Source: Stenogyne calaminthoides
Taxonomy: Eukaryota > Streptophyta > Magnoliopsida > Lamiales > Lamiaceae
NCBI GenBank assembly: GCA_037126765.1
Contig: JBBCBC010000027.1
Coordinates: 5,914,406-5,978,405, forward strand
Direction of reading: 5' to 3'
Length of the DNA stretch: 64,000 nucleotides
Under the pieces are notes generated by a model that did no database searches, was not told the DNA's origin, and worked only from the letters and a program-made list of their open reading frames with translations. Within the stretch, counting starts at the first letter, position 1. Each line of letters opens with the position of its first letter. The position numbers were made by a program, and so were the translations under genes. Positions 10,701 to 20,354 of the stretch are shown one piece after another.

Positions 10701-11336
10701 ATGATGGCTGAAGGGAAATCGCCTGTTGAGAAGTTTGATGGAATGGATTTTGGATTCTGGAAATTGCAGATCGAAGATTACCTGTACGGTAAAGATCTGT
10801 ATCAACCGTTGGGTGAAAAACCTGAAGAGATGAAGGACGACGAGTGGAAGTTGCTGGATAGGAAGGCGATGAGTGTGGTTCGTCTGTCGTTATCTAGGAA
10901 CGTCGCCCTACATACGGTTGAAGCAAAAACCACAAAGGAGATGCTGGAGATATTGACTGAGATGTATGAAAAATCGTCTGCAGCGAACAAGGTTCATCTG
11001 ATGCGGAGGTTATTCAACCTGAGGATGGCGGAGGATACTGTGGTAGCCAACCATCTCAACGAGTTCAATATGATCATAGCCCAATTGAGCTCGGTTGAGA
11101 TTGATTTTGATGATGAGGTTCAAGCTCTTATTTTGTTGTCTTCTTTACCAGAAAGTTGGAGTGGGACGGTAACGGCTGTTAGTGCTTCAGCAGGTAAAGT
11201 GAAACTAAAATTTGATGAGGTTAGGGATCTGGTCATGAGCGAAGAAATTCGCAGGAAAGAGTTGGGTGTGGCCACAGGATCTGCTTTGAGTGCGGGAAGC
11301 AGAGACAGATCTGAATCCAAGGGGAAGCCAAATTAG
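10701..11336 (+). pseudogene. Copia1 gag, capsid part (U1)
   Basis: A 211-residue open frame begins 47 bases after the LTR at ATGATGGCTG. The N-terminal FDGMDFGFWKLQIEDYLYG motif and the central LTEMYEKSS..LMRRLFNLRM region are typical of plant copia capsid proteins, which assemble virus-like particles. The frame ends at TAG (11334-11336), but the zinc knuckle lies in the same frame directly downstream, so the stop splits what was one gag polyprotein. The same TAG is in the U2 copy, so it predates the duplication. Confidence 0.8.
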
Positions 11337-11870
11337 GGTAGATTGAAGTCAAGGGGCAAAGATAAGCCCAAGAAGGATAAGAGTAAAGTTGAGTGTTATA
11401 AATGTCATGAACTTGGTCATTACAAAAGTGAGTGCAAGGCACAAGGGAATGAACCAAAGAAGAATGACAACTCAGCCAACATTGCCACTGATGAGGACTC
11501 AGATGCATTGATTCTGAGTGTAAGCAGTCCATTGAAGTCGTGGGTGTTAGATTCTGGAGCATCGTTTCATTCATGCAGCAGTGCTGACGTAATGGAAAAG
11601 TACACTTCCGGGAACTTTGGGAAGGTTTATCTAGCTGATGATGAGCCTCTGGAAATCAAAGGGAAGGGGAATGTTCGGATTAAGACACCAAATGAGACTA
11701 TGTTACAATTGAAAGATGTGAGGCATATTCCTGGTTTGAAGAGGAATTTGATTTCAGTTGGACAACTTGATGACGAGGGCTACAAGGTGACCTTTGGGTG
11801 TAACTCGTGGAAGATATCCAAAGGTGTCATGATAGTGGCTCGTGGAAATAAAGAAGGACGTTGTGTCTGA
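11337..11870 (+). pseudogene. Copia1 nucleocapsid zinc knuckle and protease (U1)
   Basis: In frame with the capsid ORF after its amber stop. It shows a CX2CX4HX4C zinc knuckle (CYKCHELGHYKSEC) for RNA binding, then the aspartic protease active site WVLDSGASFHSC, then the VRHIPGLKRNLISVGQL motif at the protease/GAG-pre-integrase boundary. The frame is lost near 11858, where U2 has GGGACGTTGTATGCGACAGG and this copy reads GGACGTTGTGTCTGACG, giving an early TGA. Confidence 0.8.
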
Positions 11871-12748
11871 CGCAACACCGGGATAGCATTGCTCTTGCAA
11901 GTGAAAAAGGGAATGCAAATTTATGGCATTGTCATCTATGCCACATGAGTGAAAAGGGGATGAAAGTTATGTGCTCAAAGGGTAAACTGCCAGACCTCAA
12001 GACAGTTGACATTGGTTTGTGTGAGGACTCTGTATTCGGAAAACAGAAAAGGGTGAGTTTTTCCAAGGGTGGCAGAGCTTTGAAGAAGCAGAAGCTGGAG
12101 TTAGTTCACAAAGTGACTTGTGGGGTCAAAGACCATTGACATCCTTGGTGGAGCATCATATTATATGACTTTCATTGACGACTCTCTGAGGAAGGTATGG
12201 GTTTATTTCTTGAAAAATAAGTCTGATGCCTTTAATGCTTTCAGGAAGTGGAAGGACCTTGTAGAAACTGAGACAGGTCTCAAGGTGAAGTGTTTGAGAT
12301 CTGATAATGTTGGAGTGTACGAGCTCCGTGAGTTCAAAGGATTTTGTGAGGCGAATGGAATCCGAATGGAAAAAAAACCGTGAGAGGAACCCCCACAAAT
12401 GTAATGGCGTGGCGTAACGTATGAATGGGACCCTATGTGAATGTGCTTTAGAAGCATGAGATTGAAGTGTGGGTCGCCAAAGATGTTTTGGGCAGAGGCG
12501 TTAACACATCAGCTTACTTGATAAACAGAGGACCCTCAACTCCTTTGGAAAATGGCATACCAGAGGAGGCCTGGTCGGGAAAGGAGGTAAATCTGTCTTT
12601 TCTTCGAGTATTTGGGTGTGTTGCATATGTTCATGTTGATTCTATGAGTAGAAGTAAGTTGGATGCAAAATCTGTTAAGTGTACATTTGTTGGATATGGC
12701 GGTGATGATTTGGCTATCGATTTTGGGGTGAGGAAAACCGAAAGGTGA
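11861..12748 (+). pseudogene. Copia1 integrase, frameshifted (U1)
   Basis: Matches the open integrase of the U2 copy but is broken at several points: around 12116-12140 (first catalytic Asp region), at 12304-12312 (SDNGG is now SDNVG), and at 12373-12500, where the catalytic Glu segment is scrambled. The zinc-binding end reads LWHCHLCHMS and CEDSVFGKQ, so the usual fourth Cys is Ser. The enzyme would normally insert the cDNA into the genome; this copy cannot. Confidence 0.8.
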
Positions 12749-13934
12749 TTCGTAGTCGAGATATCATATTTAATGAACAGGTGATGTACAAAGACAGGTT
12801 GGGAAAATCCAAAGAAGGTTGTTCTTAGACATTTCGAACTCGGGTGGGAGCAAAGGGGTTCTAGATGATCAGGTGATTGTTGAGGAAGAACCAAGTACAC
12901 CACCACCAACAATTCCGCTGCGGAGATCCACGAGGGATCGGAGATCTCCTGATAGGTATTCACCCTCCCTCCATTATCTATTGTTAACTGATGGTGGTGA
13001 ACCTGAATGTTATGCAGAGGCAACACGTAGTGAACAGGTGAGCAAGTTGAAGGAAAAATTGTCTGAAAGGTTTGCTATGAAGGACCTTGGATAGGCCAAG
13101 CAAATCTTGGGTATGCGAATCGATCGTGACAAGGTGGCAGGAAAGTTGTATCTTTCACAGGCTGAATACATAAAGAAAGTCTTTGAGAGATTTAGTATGG
13201 AAGATGCAAAGCCAGTTCGGGTCCCGTTGGGAAGTCAGTTCAAGTTATCCAACAAGGACTCACCTAGTAGCGAAGAGGAGCGGACCTACATGCAAAACAC
13301 TCCGTATGCTTCCGCAATTGGAAGTTTGATGTATGCTATGGTGTGTACAAGACCTGATATTGCACAAGCGGTGGGAGTTGTTAGCGGGTTTATGGGCAAT
13401 CCGGGTAAACAGCATTAGGAGGCAGTGAAGTGGATCCTTAGATACTTGAGAGGTACTACTGAACGAGCTTTGTGCTTTGAGGGAAAAAGCATTGGGTTGG
13501 CAGGATATGTTGATGCAGACTTGGCATCAAATGATCTCGACAAAAGTAGGAGTACTACAGGGTATGTGTTTACTTTTGGTGGTACAACAATATCTTGGGC
13601 TTCTAAGTTGCAAAAGATCGTAGCTCAGTCCACTGCAGAAGCAGAGTACGTTGCAGTCACTGAGGCTAGTAAAGAAATGATTTGGTTGCAGAATCTGTCG
13701 TGTGAGTTGGGGAAGTAGCAAAAGGATAGTATTCACTTGGCGAAGAATTTGGCCTTTCACTCGAGGACGAAGCACATTGAGTTGAGGTATCATTACATTC
13801 GTTACCTCATCGAGAACAAGATCTTACAGTTGATGAAGATCCGGGGAAGTGAGAATCCTGCTGACATGTTGACTAAGGTTGTGACCTTAAAGAAGTTGAA
13901 GTTATGCATGACTTCAACTGGCCTTGGAAACTGA
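12749..13934 (+). pseudogene. Copia1 integrase tail and RNase H, with reverse transcriptase core deleted (U1)
   Basis: After the integrase C-terminus (PLRRSTRDRRSPDRYSP) the sequence passes from PECYAEATRSEQ directly to VSKLKEKLSERFAMKDLG. The fingers and palm of the reverse transcriptase, including the YVDD motif, should lie between these and are absent. RNase H follows (YVDADLASNDLDKSRSTTGYV, ISWASKLQKIVAQSTAEAEY), with stops at 13093-13095, 13417 and 13716. A segment before HLAKNLAFHSRTKHIELRYH also looks shortened. The deletion is shared with U2. Confidence 0.85.
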
Positions 13935-14022
13935 GCATAAGGCACGGCACTACTACAAGTGAGAGAAACCGTTGGAACGGGGAAGATAAGTTACAGTTGG
14001 AGTCAGTCTCCAGGTGGGAGAT

Positions 14023-14439
14023 TGTTGGGTTGTTGAGCCTGAGTCGGAGATGGGATCCAGCAAGGGCGAGGCGCTCGACCATGGTGTTAGGTCGAGCACT
14101 TATGCTCGACCAAAGGAGGTCAAGCGCGACGGGAGACCAGAGCATTGGAGGAACTCGAGCTCGCGATCTGATCGAGCGGAACCGCTCGACCAAGGCCCGT
14201 GGTCGAGCGGGTTCCGCAGCTGTGCTCGTGAATTAGGGCTTTGGCCCATGTCTCATTTAAATACCTTGACTCATTGTATTTGTCTCTTTGTACGAAAATA
14301 ACACACGAAAATAGTGAATCTCCTGGCTTGGTAGTGCCCCCAGACGTAGTCATTCCTGACGAACTGGGTAACCAAATTGTTTGTCTCTAAATTCCTAGTT
14401 CTATTATTTTCTCCATAATTGCTTGTTTATTTCCTAACA
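14023..14439 (+). repeat. Copia1 3' LTR (U1)
   Basis: 417 bp, nearly identical to the 5' LTR apart from a cluster of differences in the GCTCGACC-rich part. It is preceded by the polypurine tract and followed by the TAATT target duplication. Confidence 0.9.
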
Positions 14440-14722
14440 TAATTTTATGGGTTTGGAAATACAGGACAATTTGTTTTAAAATCTGAAAATGTTGATCGAA
14501 TTCAAATAAACCAAATCTCATGTGGAATTTCAGCCTGATTTGGGCTTTTTTGAACAGGGTTTATCCGATATATCTTTCATTATCATCATATTTCATTATT
14601 TTTTATATATTCGGAAATTTTAATTATAAATAACAGATCATATTTTAAATAAATAAAAATATTAATTTTATTAATTATAATAATTGAAAAGTCTTGGACG
14701 TGAGATTTTTAGATAATCATTG

Positions 14723-14769
<47 letters not shown>

Positions 14770-15212
14770 TATACAAGTGGCATATGACCGCCTCGATCCT
14801 TTGGCCGCAAAGAAGATTATTGACCAATTTCAATTTTGGGATCATAATCAAAAGTCAATACTTATGGTTACATGCTGCAGCAGGTAAATTGACAAATTTA
14901 CAGCAGCATATTCAAAAGTGTTTTTAGACTGCACAAAAAATTAGTCCCTATTGAATATATTAATTTAGGATTTCGTCTCAAGGGGAACGGAAAATTTTTC
15001 TATTGGGTAAGGGCGGCGAAATTTTAAAACCCCAACTTTCACTTGGTACGTATTGAAAATAAGAACACGAATAACGATGGTTAGCAAATGTTTGCTGAAG
15101 GAATAAGTATTATTGATATATCAAGAAAACAATCCAGCTCGTCCAAATAAATACTAACGCGAGAAAAGAAAAAGAAAAAATATCCTAACAACTAGATATG
15201 CTAAATCTATGG
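14440..15212. other. Right part of MITE M2, (TA)n tract and A1 upstream DNA
   Basis: 14440-14600 continues MITE M2. A (TA)n microsatellite spans 14727-14766; it is longer in U2 (28771-28812) and longest in U3 (39291-39362). The rest is AT-rich 5' flank of gene A1 with no gene seen. Confidence 0.5.
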
Positions 15213-15217
15213 ATAAT

Positions 15218-15503
15218 TGAGAGAATTCCGTCTCATCTAAAAGCTCGAGCTTGTAGAGAGGGTCGGGAATAATCTATTTATTTAATTTCCCTCAACACTC
15301 CCCCTCACTCGTGGGCCGAATCATTGCCTCTGCTCTCTGGAGAGGAGGCCCAACAGAATGAACAATTTAAATGGGTGAAGTGCTTCCACGGGAATCGAAC
15401 CCACAACCTGGGCTCTGATACCATGAGAGAATTCCGTCTCATCTAAAAGCTCGATCTTGTAGAGAGGGTCGGGAATAATCTATTTATTTAATTTCCCTCA
15501 ACA
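15218..15503 (-). mobile_element. TRIM element (miniature LTR retrotransposon), U1
   Basis: 286 bp bounded by two 80-bp direct repeats (15218-15297 and 15424-15503) and a 5-base target duplication ATAAT (15213-15217, 15504-15508). Read on the minus strand the repeats start TGTTGAGGG and end TCTCA. The primer binding site TGGTATCAGAGC (complement of 15412-15423) follows the 5' repeat, and a purine tract (GAGTGAGGGGGAG) precedes the 3' repeat. The 126-bp interior has no coding capacity but includes a tRNA T-arm-like GTGGGTTCGATTCCCG. U3 keeps the empty site at 39824-39828. Confidence 0.9.
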
Positions 15504-15712
15504 ATAATAAAATATAAATGAAAACTGATAAACATAAAGACTTGGTAAAACCGGGACAATCTTGCCAATCTTCTTGCCAACCGCCAATTTACGAACTCTC
15601 GCCATTCACCCCTTCTTGTTGGGCTTGGGCCTGGGCCATCGCTTCGAGTCTTGCTCGCCTAGCCCGATTGTACGCGTTTTTTAGCCCCACAACAACTTCA
15701 TTTTTTCTCTCT

Positions 15713-15720
15713 TATAAATA
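15713..15720 (+). promoter_or_regulatory. TATA box of gene A1
   Basis: TATAAATA, 107 bases before the start codon, conserved in the A and P1 copies. The pyrimidine-rich leader that follows (CTCTCCATCTCTC) fits a plant 5' UTR. Confidence 0.65.
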
Positions 15721-15826
15721 TCCCACAAGGCAAGAAGTACGTATCTCAAACAAACTCCGTATATCTCTGAACTACTCTCCATCTCTCTTTTTTCTCTTTC
15801 TACCGCCAAATCAGTCTCTTGCAAAT

Positions 15827-17803
15827 ATGATGGCGGGAGGATTTTCTACAGCGGGTCTTTCGGTTCTTATTGTCGACGGCGATACTTCCTGTCTGAAGAA
15901 TCTTGAAACCATTCTTAAGGGATACCATTACCAAGGTCCTACTTTCGCCGCCCGCCTTACTTCGTTTTTGTTATTGCATTTGATTTTAATGATATCATTC
16001 GTTAAATTTGAAGAAACATTTTTTTTGCATTTAGAACTGGTAAAATTATTTTTGCATTCATATGATCTGCACAGGGACGCAATTTTTTTTTTTTTTAATA
16101 TTTGTGTCTGGTCTGAACAAAAATCCTGCATCCGGCCCGTTGTTGTAATTGATTTGAGTGAATTTTATTTTTTACTAATCAATAGGTAACTAACGGGGGA
16201 TTAGTTTGTGTGTTTCAGTAAAGACGTCTACTTCTGCGCATGAGGCGGCTAATATGCTGAAAAACGAGAGATTTGAGATGGTGATAAGTGATGTGAACAT
16301 GAGGGACATCACCGATGGATTCCGGTTTATTAGACATGTCGCTTTCAACACCAAGATTCCAGTAATAAGTGAGTTTTACTTATTGTCTTCTCCTCTATCA
16401 TATTATGTTTTCTTTTGTCACTATGTGTTGTAAAATTAATTTGGTTTTTTCAAAAAATTCTTAGATATTTTTTTAGTCATTTTTATACTAAAAGAGCTCC
16501 ATCTTATCATCGTACTAAGTTATCCGTTTTCATCAGCATTAAGGAAAAAATCGTAAGTTGCATAATATATGTTTTTTTTAATCATGTATGTATAACTAAT
16601 GTGTGTATTAACTAATTAGTGATGTCGAATGATGGAGAAAACAACAAGGTGATGAGAGGCCTTGAATATGGTGCTTGTAATTTCCTTCCTAAACCTATAG
16701 CGCCGAAAGATGTCCAATTTATATGGCAACACGTGTATCGCAAAAGAATTTATCAAATTGGAGGAGGAAAAGAAGGTAGTCGTACTACTGAAATTGGTAG
16801 GGATGGATCGATTGCTGGAAATAAAAGAGGAGGAGAAAGTGGCAGTGATTCTTCCAGCCAGATTAAACCCAAGAAACCCAGAGTAATTTGGACTGATGAA
16901 CTTCTTCATAAGTTCAAGAAAGCTGTGGAAATAAATGGTCCCAACTGTAAGTTTGTCATCCACCAATCAATATTAATTAATTAATTGAGATCTCATATCA
17001 TGAATCAGTTGTTAATATATTTCATATATATATACAGGCCCAAAGAAAATACTCGAATTGATGGGAACCAATAGTCTCACAAGAGAACAAGTTGCTACCC
17101 ATTTGCAGGTCTGTTTCTCTCTTAATATATATCTTTCCCTCGACTAAATGTTGATGTTCTGATTGATCGATGTTGCATTTAATTATACTTTCAGAAGCAT
17201 CGACTTATTCTGGCTAGAGACTCTGAAAAAGAAGCTCTTGCAAATATGAATCTCCAGAACCAGGTTGCCAACCGCATCAACCATTACCAGGGACAGCAAT
17301 GTGTTCAGAATTTACAAATGCAATGTGAATCCAATGATGGATATTCCTCCAATCAACTTGAATTCAGGATGCCGCAACCAGCTCAGGATTACAGTGTTCT
17401 TTCAGAGGAGAGGTTTCATGCTCCTCCACGGTTGACGGGTTTCCCAGCTGTACCTCAACACATTAATCCACATGCTACCATGATGAGATCCAACAACGAG
17501 CAGAACGTGGAATTTAGTAATGTTGTTGATTCACTGGAACCACTTTCAACGTTTAGCAATATGGGCGAGAAGAACGTTGAAACCGGTTGTTATAATCAGA
17601 ATCAGATTTCTTCCTCTTCCCTCCCAGATGCATTTGGTTACAGTGATCCAAATACTAACACTGATGAATTTTCTGTTTCTCTGGATGAATTATTTAATAT
17701 GGTTTATTCTCCCAAGCACCCAAACACGTTTGGTGGCAGTGATCCAAATCATGGTGTTAGTGATCCAGCTTACTCCTATCCCAAGAATGATTCAGACTCA
17801 TAA
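15827..17803 (+). CDS. Gene A1: type-B response regulator (receiver + GARP), intact
   Basis: Five exons: 15827-15935, 16219-16368, 16620-16946, 17038-17108, 17195-17803. All introns are GT-AG and the frame stays open for 421 residues. Residues 11-125 form a receiver domain: phospho-acceptor D61 (VISDVNM), S89 and K111 (FLPKPI) are present, but the acidic pair reads D17-G18. Residues 171-225 are a Myb-like GARP domain (KKPRVIWTDELLHKF, KKILELM, LTREQVATHLQKHRL). The C-terminal 200 residues are Gln/Asn/Ser-rich with FHAP and GFPAV motifs. Type-B regulators are nuclear transcription factors; in cytokinin signalling, phosphotransfer proteins phosphorylate the receiver to release DNA binding. The family is clear, but the subgroup and target genes are not, and the Gly may weaken Mg2+ binding. 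The second of the two initial Met codons could also start the protein. This is the only undamaged copy in the window. Confidence 0.88.
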
Positions 17804-18949
17804 ACCTTTTAATTTTATTCGTTTGAGAGGTTATGAACAAATTTTAACGTTTGTGATATTTTTAGAGTTTTTGTGGTTTAATAATTTTATTTCATTTTGA
17901 AATTGGTCTGATTGTTTTGATTTTTTTATTTTGGTCTTATAAGTTTTATTAAATAATAGATCAAGAGAGCACAAGGAGTACATATTTATTAGAAATGGAA
18001 ATTTAATCAATGAGTCACTTATCCCAATGGTAATTGTACGTACATAACAACACACATATTTATTACTATTAGAGATAAAAATTTAATCAATGAGTCACTT
18101 AAGTCAATGATAATTGCATGCACATAACAACGAGAGTGTCGAGTTAAGACTCCTAGTTCTCCTAAATTCAGTTTGGCTGAGAATTTAATAAATGAGTCAC
18201 TGCTTTTTATAATTTTGCCATTTAAGATAAAAAAAAAAATACAGACGTGCACATAGGAGTGAGAGGTGCCGAGTTTGTCACCTAGTTCTTTCGAATTGTG
18301 TTGCTTTTTTTTTTCGTCATTTAAGATTAAAAGAATACAAAAATATGTATGTTACATATTTATTTGAAATGAGAATTTAATGAATGAGTTACTTAGCCCA
18401 ACTGAAATTATGGTGCTCATAGGGGCGAGAGTTGTTAAGCTCGACACCCAATTCTAATTCCTTTTTACTTTTTAGATTAAAAAATAGAAAAAAATATATG
18501 ATACATATTCATTAGAAATAAAAATTTAATGAATGAGTCACTTAACCCAACGTATATATTTTAGTGTACATATGGGCGAGAAGTGTCGAGTATGACACCC
18601 AATTCAAGCTTATTTTTTTTGACACTTTATAAATTTATAATTTTAGTTTAGGCGAGGCGAGTTCGAGAAGTTTTGAGTATGCACCCAATTCAAGCTTAAT
18701 TTTTTTTTGACACTTTATAAATTTATAATTTTAGTTTAGAGGCGAGGCAGTTCTACCCTCGCTAATACCGAGGGTGAATTTGCTTTTAACATCGAGGGTT
18801 TATATTTTATAATTTTGATTTAGCGAGGTGAGTTTTGCCCTAACTAATACCGAAGGCGTGTTTGCCCTCGCTGATACCCCTATAGTCGCGATACACTGCA
18901 TGTCTCCTCCATTCGACTAAATGCCAACAAAAATGGTTGGAAGAGTGTT
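17804..18949. repeat. Spacer after A1 with diverged tandem motifs
   Basis: No gene. From about 17990 a diverged repeat recurs: TTTAAT.AATGAGTCACTT at 18011, 18091, 18193, 18385 (as TGAGTTACTT) and about 18535. Most copies are followed by a GTGTCGAG..GACACCCAATTC-like block. A duplicated segment of about 75 bases (GACACTTTATAAATTTATAA) occurs near 18620 and 18710. At 18755-18890, CCCTCGCTAATACCGAGGG-type palindromes occur. The spacer recurs at 31884-33025 and 45005-45990. Confidence 0.6.
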
Positions 18950-19141
18950 GGGGAAAATATTTTTGTAGGACAGTAACTTAAGGGGATTGGGTTTTAAGGG
19001 TATTAATTTTATGGACTTGAAAATGTAGGAAAATATATTTTGAAATATGTAAATATAGAACAATATGTTTTAAAAATTGTAAATGTAGGACAATCGAGCA
19101 CGAATAAACCAAATTGGTCTGAAATGTCATGTGAGATATGG
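18950..19141. mobile_element. M-family MITE truncated at the U1/U2 junction
   Basis: The left arm and start of the loop match 33026-33217, then the sequence breaks at GAGATATGGG. After about 12 filler bases it continues as the P2 5' flank (from 5108 in U1). P1 of U2 is lost at this junction. Confidence 0.7.
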
Positions 19142-19153
19142 GACAATCGAGGA

Positions 19154-20354
19154 CATATTTTTTTATTTTTAGATTTTCCGGTCAGTTTAGATTCGGTAAA
19201 CCGATTTGATATACAAACTTTTTTTAAACCTGACTCAGAATCCTATCAAAATTATTAGGATTAAAAAAGTCAAGTGACGCTTCGAAATTAAAGAGAAAAC
19301 AAAATAATTTGAAAACTTGAAGGACCATAAATAAAAGTGTTTTTTGACTACAAAAACTAATACCTATTGAATATACTACTATACATTTACCTCTATATTT
19401 CTATTTTATATGATAAATGTAAAATAAAATTATAAAAATCTCAAAAAAAAAATAAAAAAAATAGCGATGTGTGATTCTCCAAATTAATTACATTGCAAAT
19501 AATCGCGTTTGTGGAGACCAAATTCTTCAAAGTGGCCGACTTTCACTTGGTATATTGAAAACCTCTAATAGCTGCCGTTAAGACTCATAGGTTGAAGGCC
19601 TTGCAACAACTATCGGACAAAGCTTTACATTTGAAAATGCACAAATTTTAAAGAATAAGCTTTACATTTGAAAATGCACAAATTTCAAAGAATATATTAA
19701 ATGTATTGTTGGGTATATTAAAAAAATTAGACTCGAGTCAACTAAAAAGTATTGTAGGTAACAGACCAAGATTGATAAGTCTACTACTCTACCACACAAA
19801 TCAGCTTCCAACGAGAAGTCTAGCTTGATCCTGGCCTATTTCCACCTCTTTCGGGGGTGCAACGGAATGTATTTGACCGCTACTAAAGCTTATTTTTTTT
19901 AATTTACTTGTAAGATCTGGAATTTGCTATACTCAAAAAAAGAAAATTATACAATAAATTTCAAGACATGAGAAGCACTTATATACCAACATAAAACTGC
20001 TTTTAAATTATTTTCCGTTAGAATTTTCTGATTGATTTAAAAAAAAAAATAGAATCACATATAGACAACCATCATTTTCTTTTTGAGCAGAACAATCGTG
20101 CAAAACATATGCAAAACAGATTTGGATCATTGTGTGGAGTTTGATTCACAAATGGTCTCATAACTTAATTTAGCATCAAATAGATTTATTCCCATAATTC
20201 TTTTGTCGTCGATTTAGTCCCAATAACTTTGACAATTTGACCAGTGCATCTCAAGAATTGTTTATTTTTTCTCCATTGTTTTTTGTTTGGGTATTGTCTT
20301 TTATGATGTATATTGATCATGTATGTATAACTAATGTATGTATTAACTAATTAG
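19154..20354. other. 5' flank of P2 (U2), no gene seen
   Basis: Near-identical to 5108-6304 of U1. Confidence 0.5.

Larger units (their letters stand above)
10241..14439 (+). mobile_element. Copia1 LTR retrotransposon (U1 copy)
   Basis: A 4,199-bp Ty1/copia element with TG...CA long terminal repeats (10241-10654 and 14023-14439) and a 5-base target duplication TAATT at 10236-10240 and 14440-14444. A primer binding site follows the 5' LTR (ACTGGTATCAAGAGCATCGG, resembling the initiator-Met tRNA type), and a polypurine tract precedes the 3' LTR (CAGGTGGGAGAT). The coding order is gag, zinc knuckle, protease, integrase, RNase H, but most of the reverse transcriptase is missing. Several frameshifts make it defective. 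The same insertion is in U2; U3 has the empty site at about 39032-39036. Confidence 0.95.
60..19141 (+). repeat. Tandem array unit U1
   Basis: This is the most complete unit seen. In order it holds P1 (1217-5089), P2 (6305-7692), AT-rich DNA, Copia1, a TRIM, the intact gene A1, a spacer and a 3'-truncated M MITE. Long near-identical matches place it as a direct repeat of U2: P2 exon 3 recurs 14,050 bases downstream and gene A 14,079 bases downstream. It is also a repeat of parts of U3 and U4. All host gene copies share one orientation, which fits unequal crossing-over rather than dispersed duplication. Confidence 0.85.

Noticed and set aside
15386..15423. tRNA gene in the TRIM interior
   Set aside because: Only a T-arm-like segment and the primer binding site are present; no acceptor, D or anticodon arms.
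15518..16189. 223-residue ORF starting upstream of A1 exon 1
   Set aside because: It joins the promoter, 5' UTR, exon 1 and intron 1 in one frame. The TATA box at 15713 lies inside it and the splice donor at 15936 fits the family.
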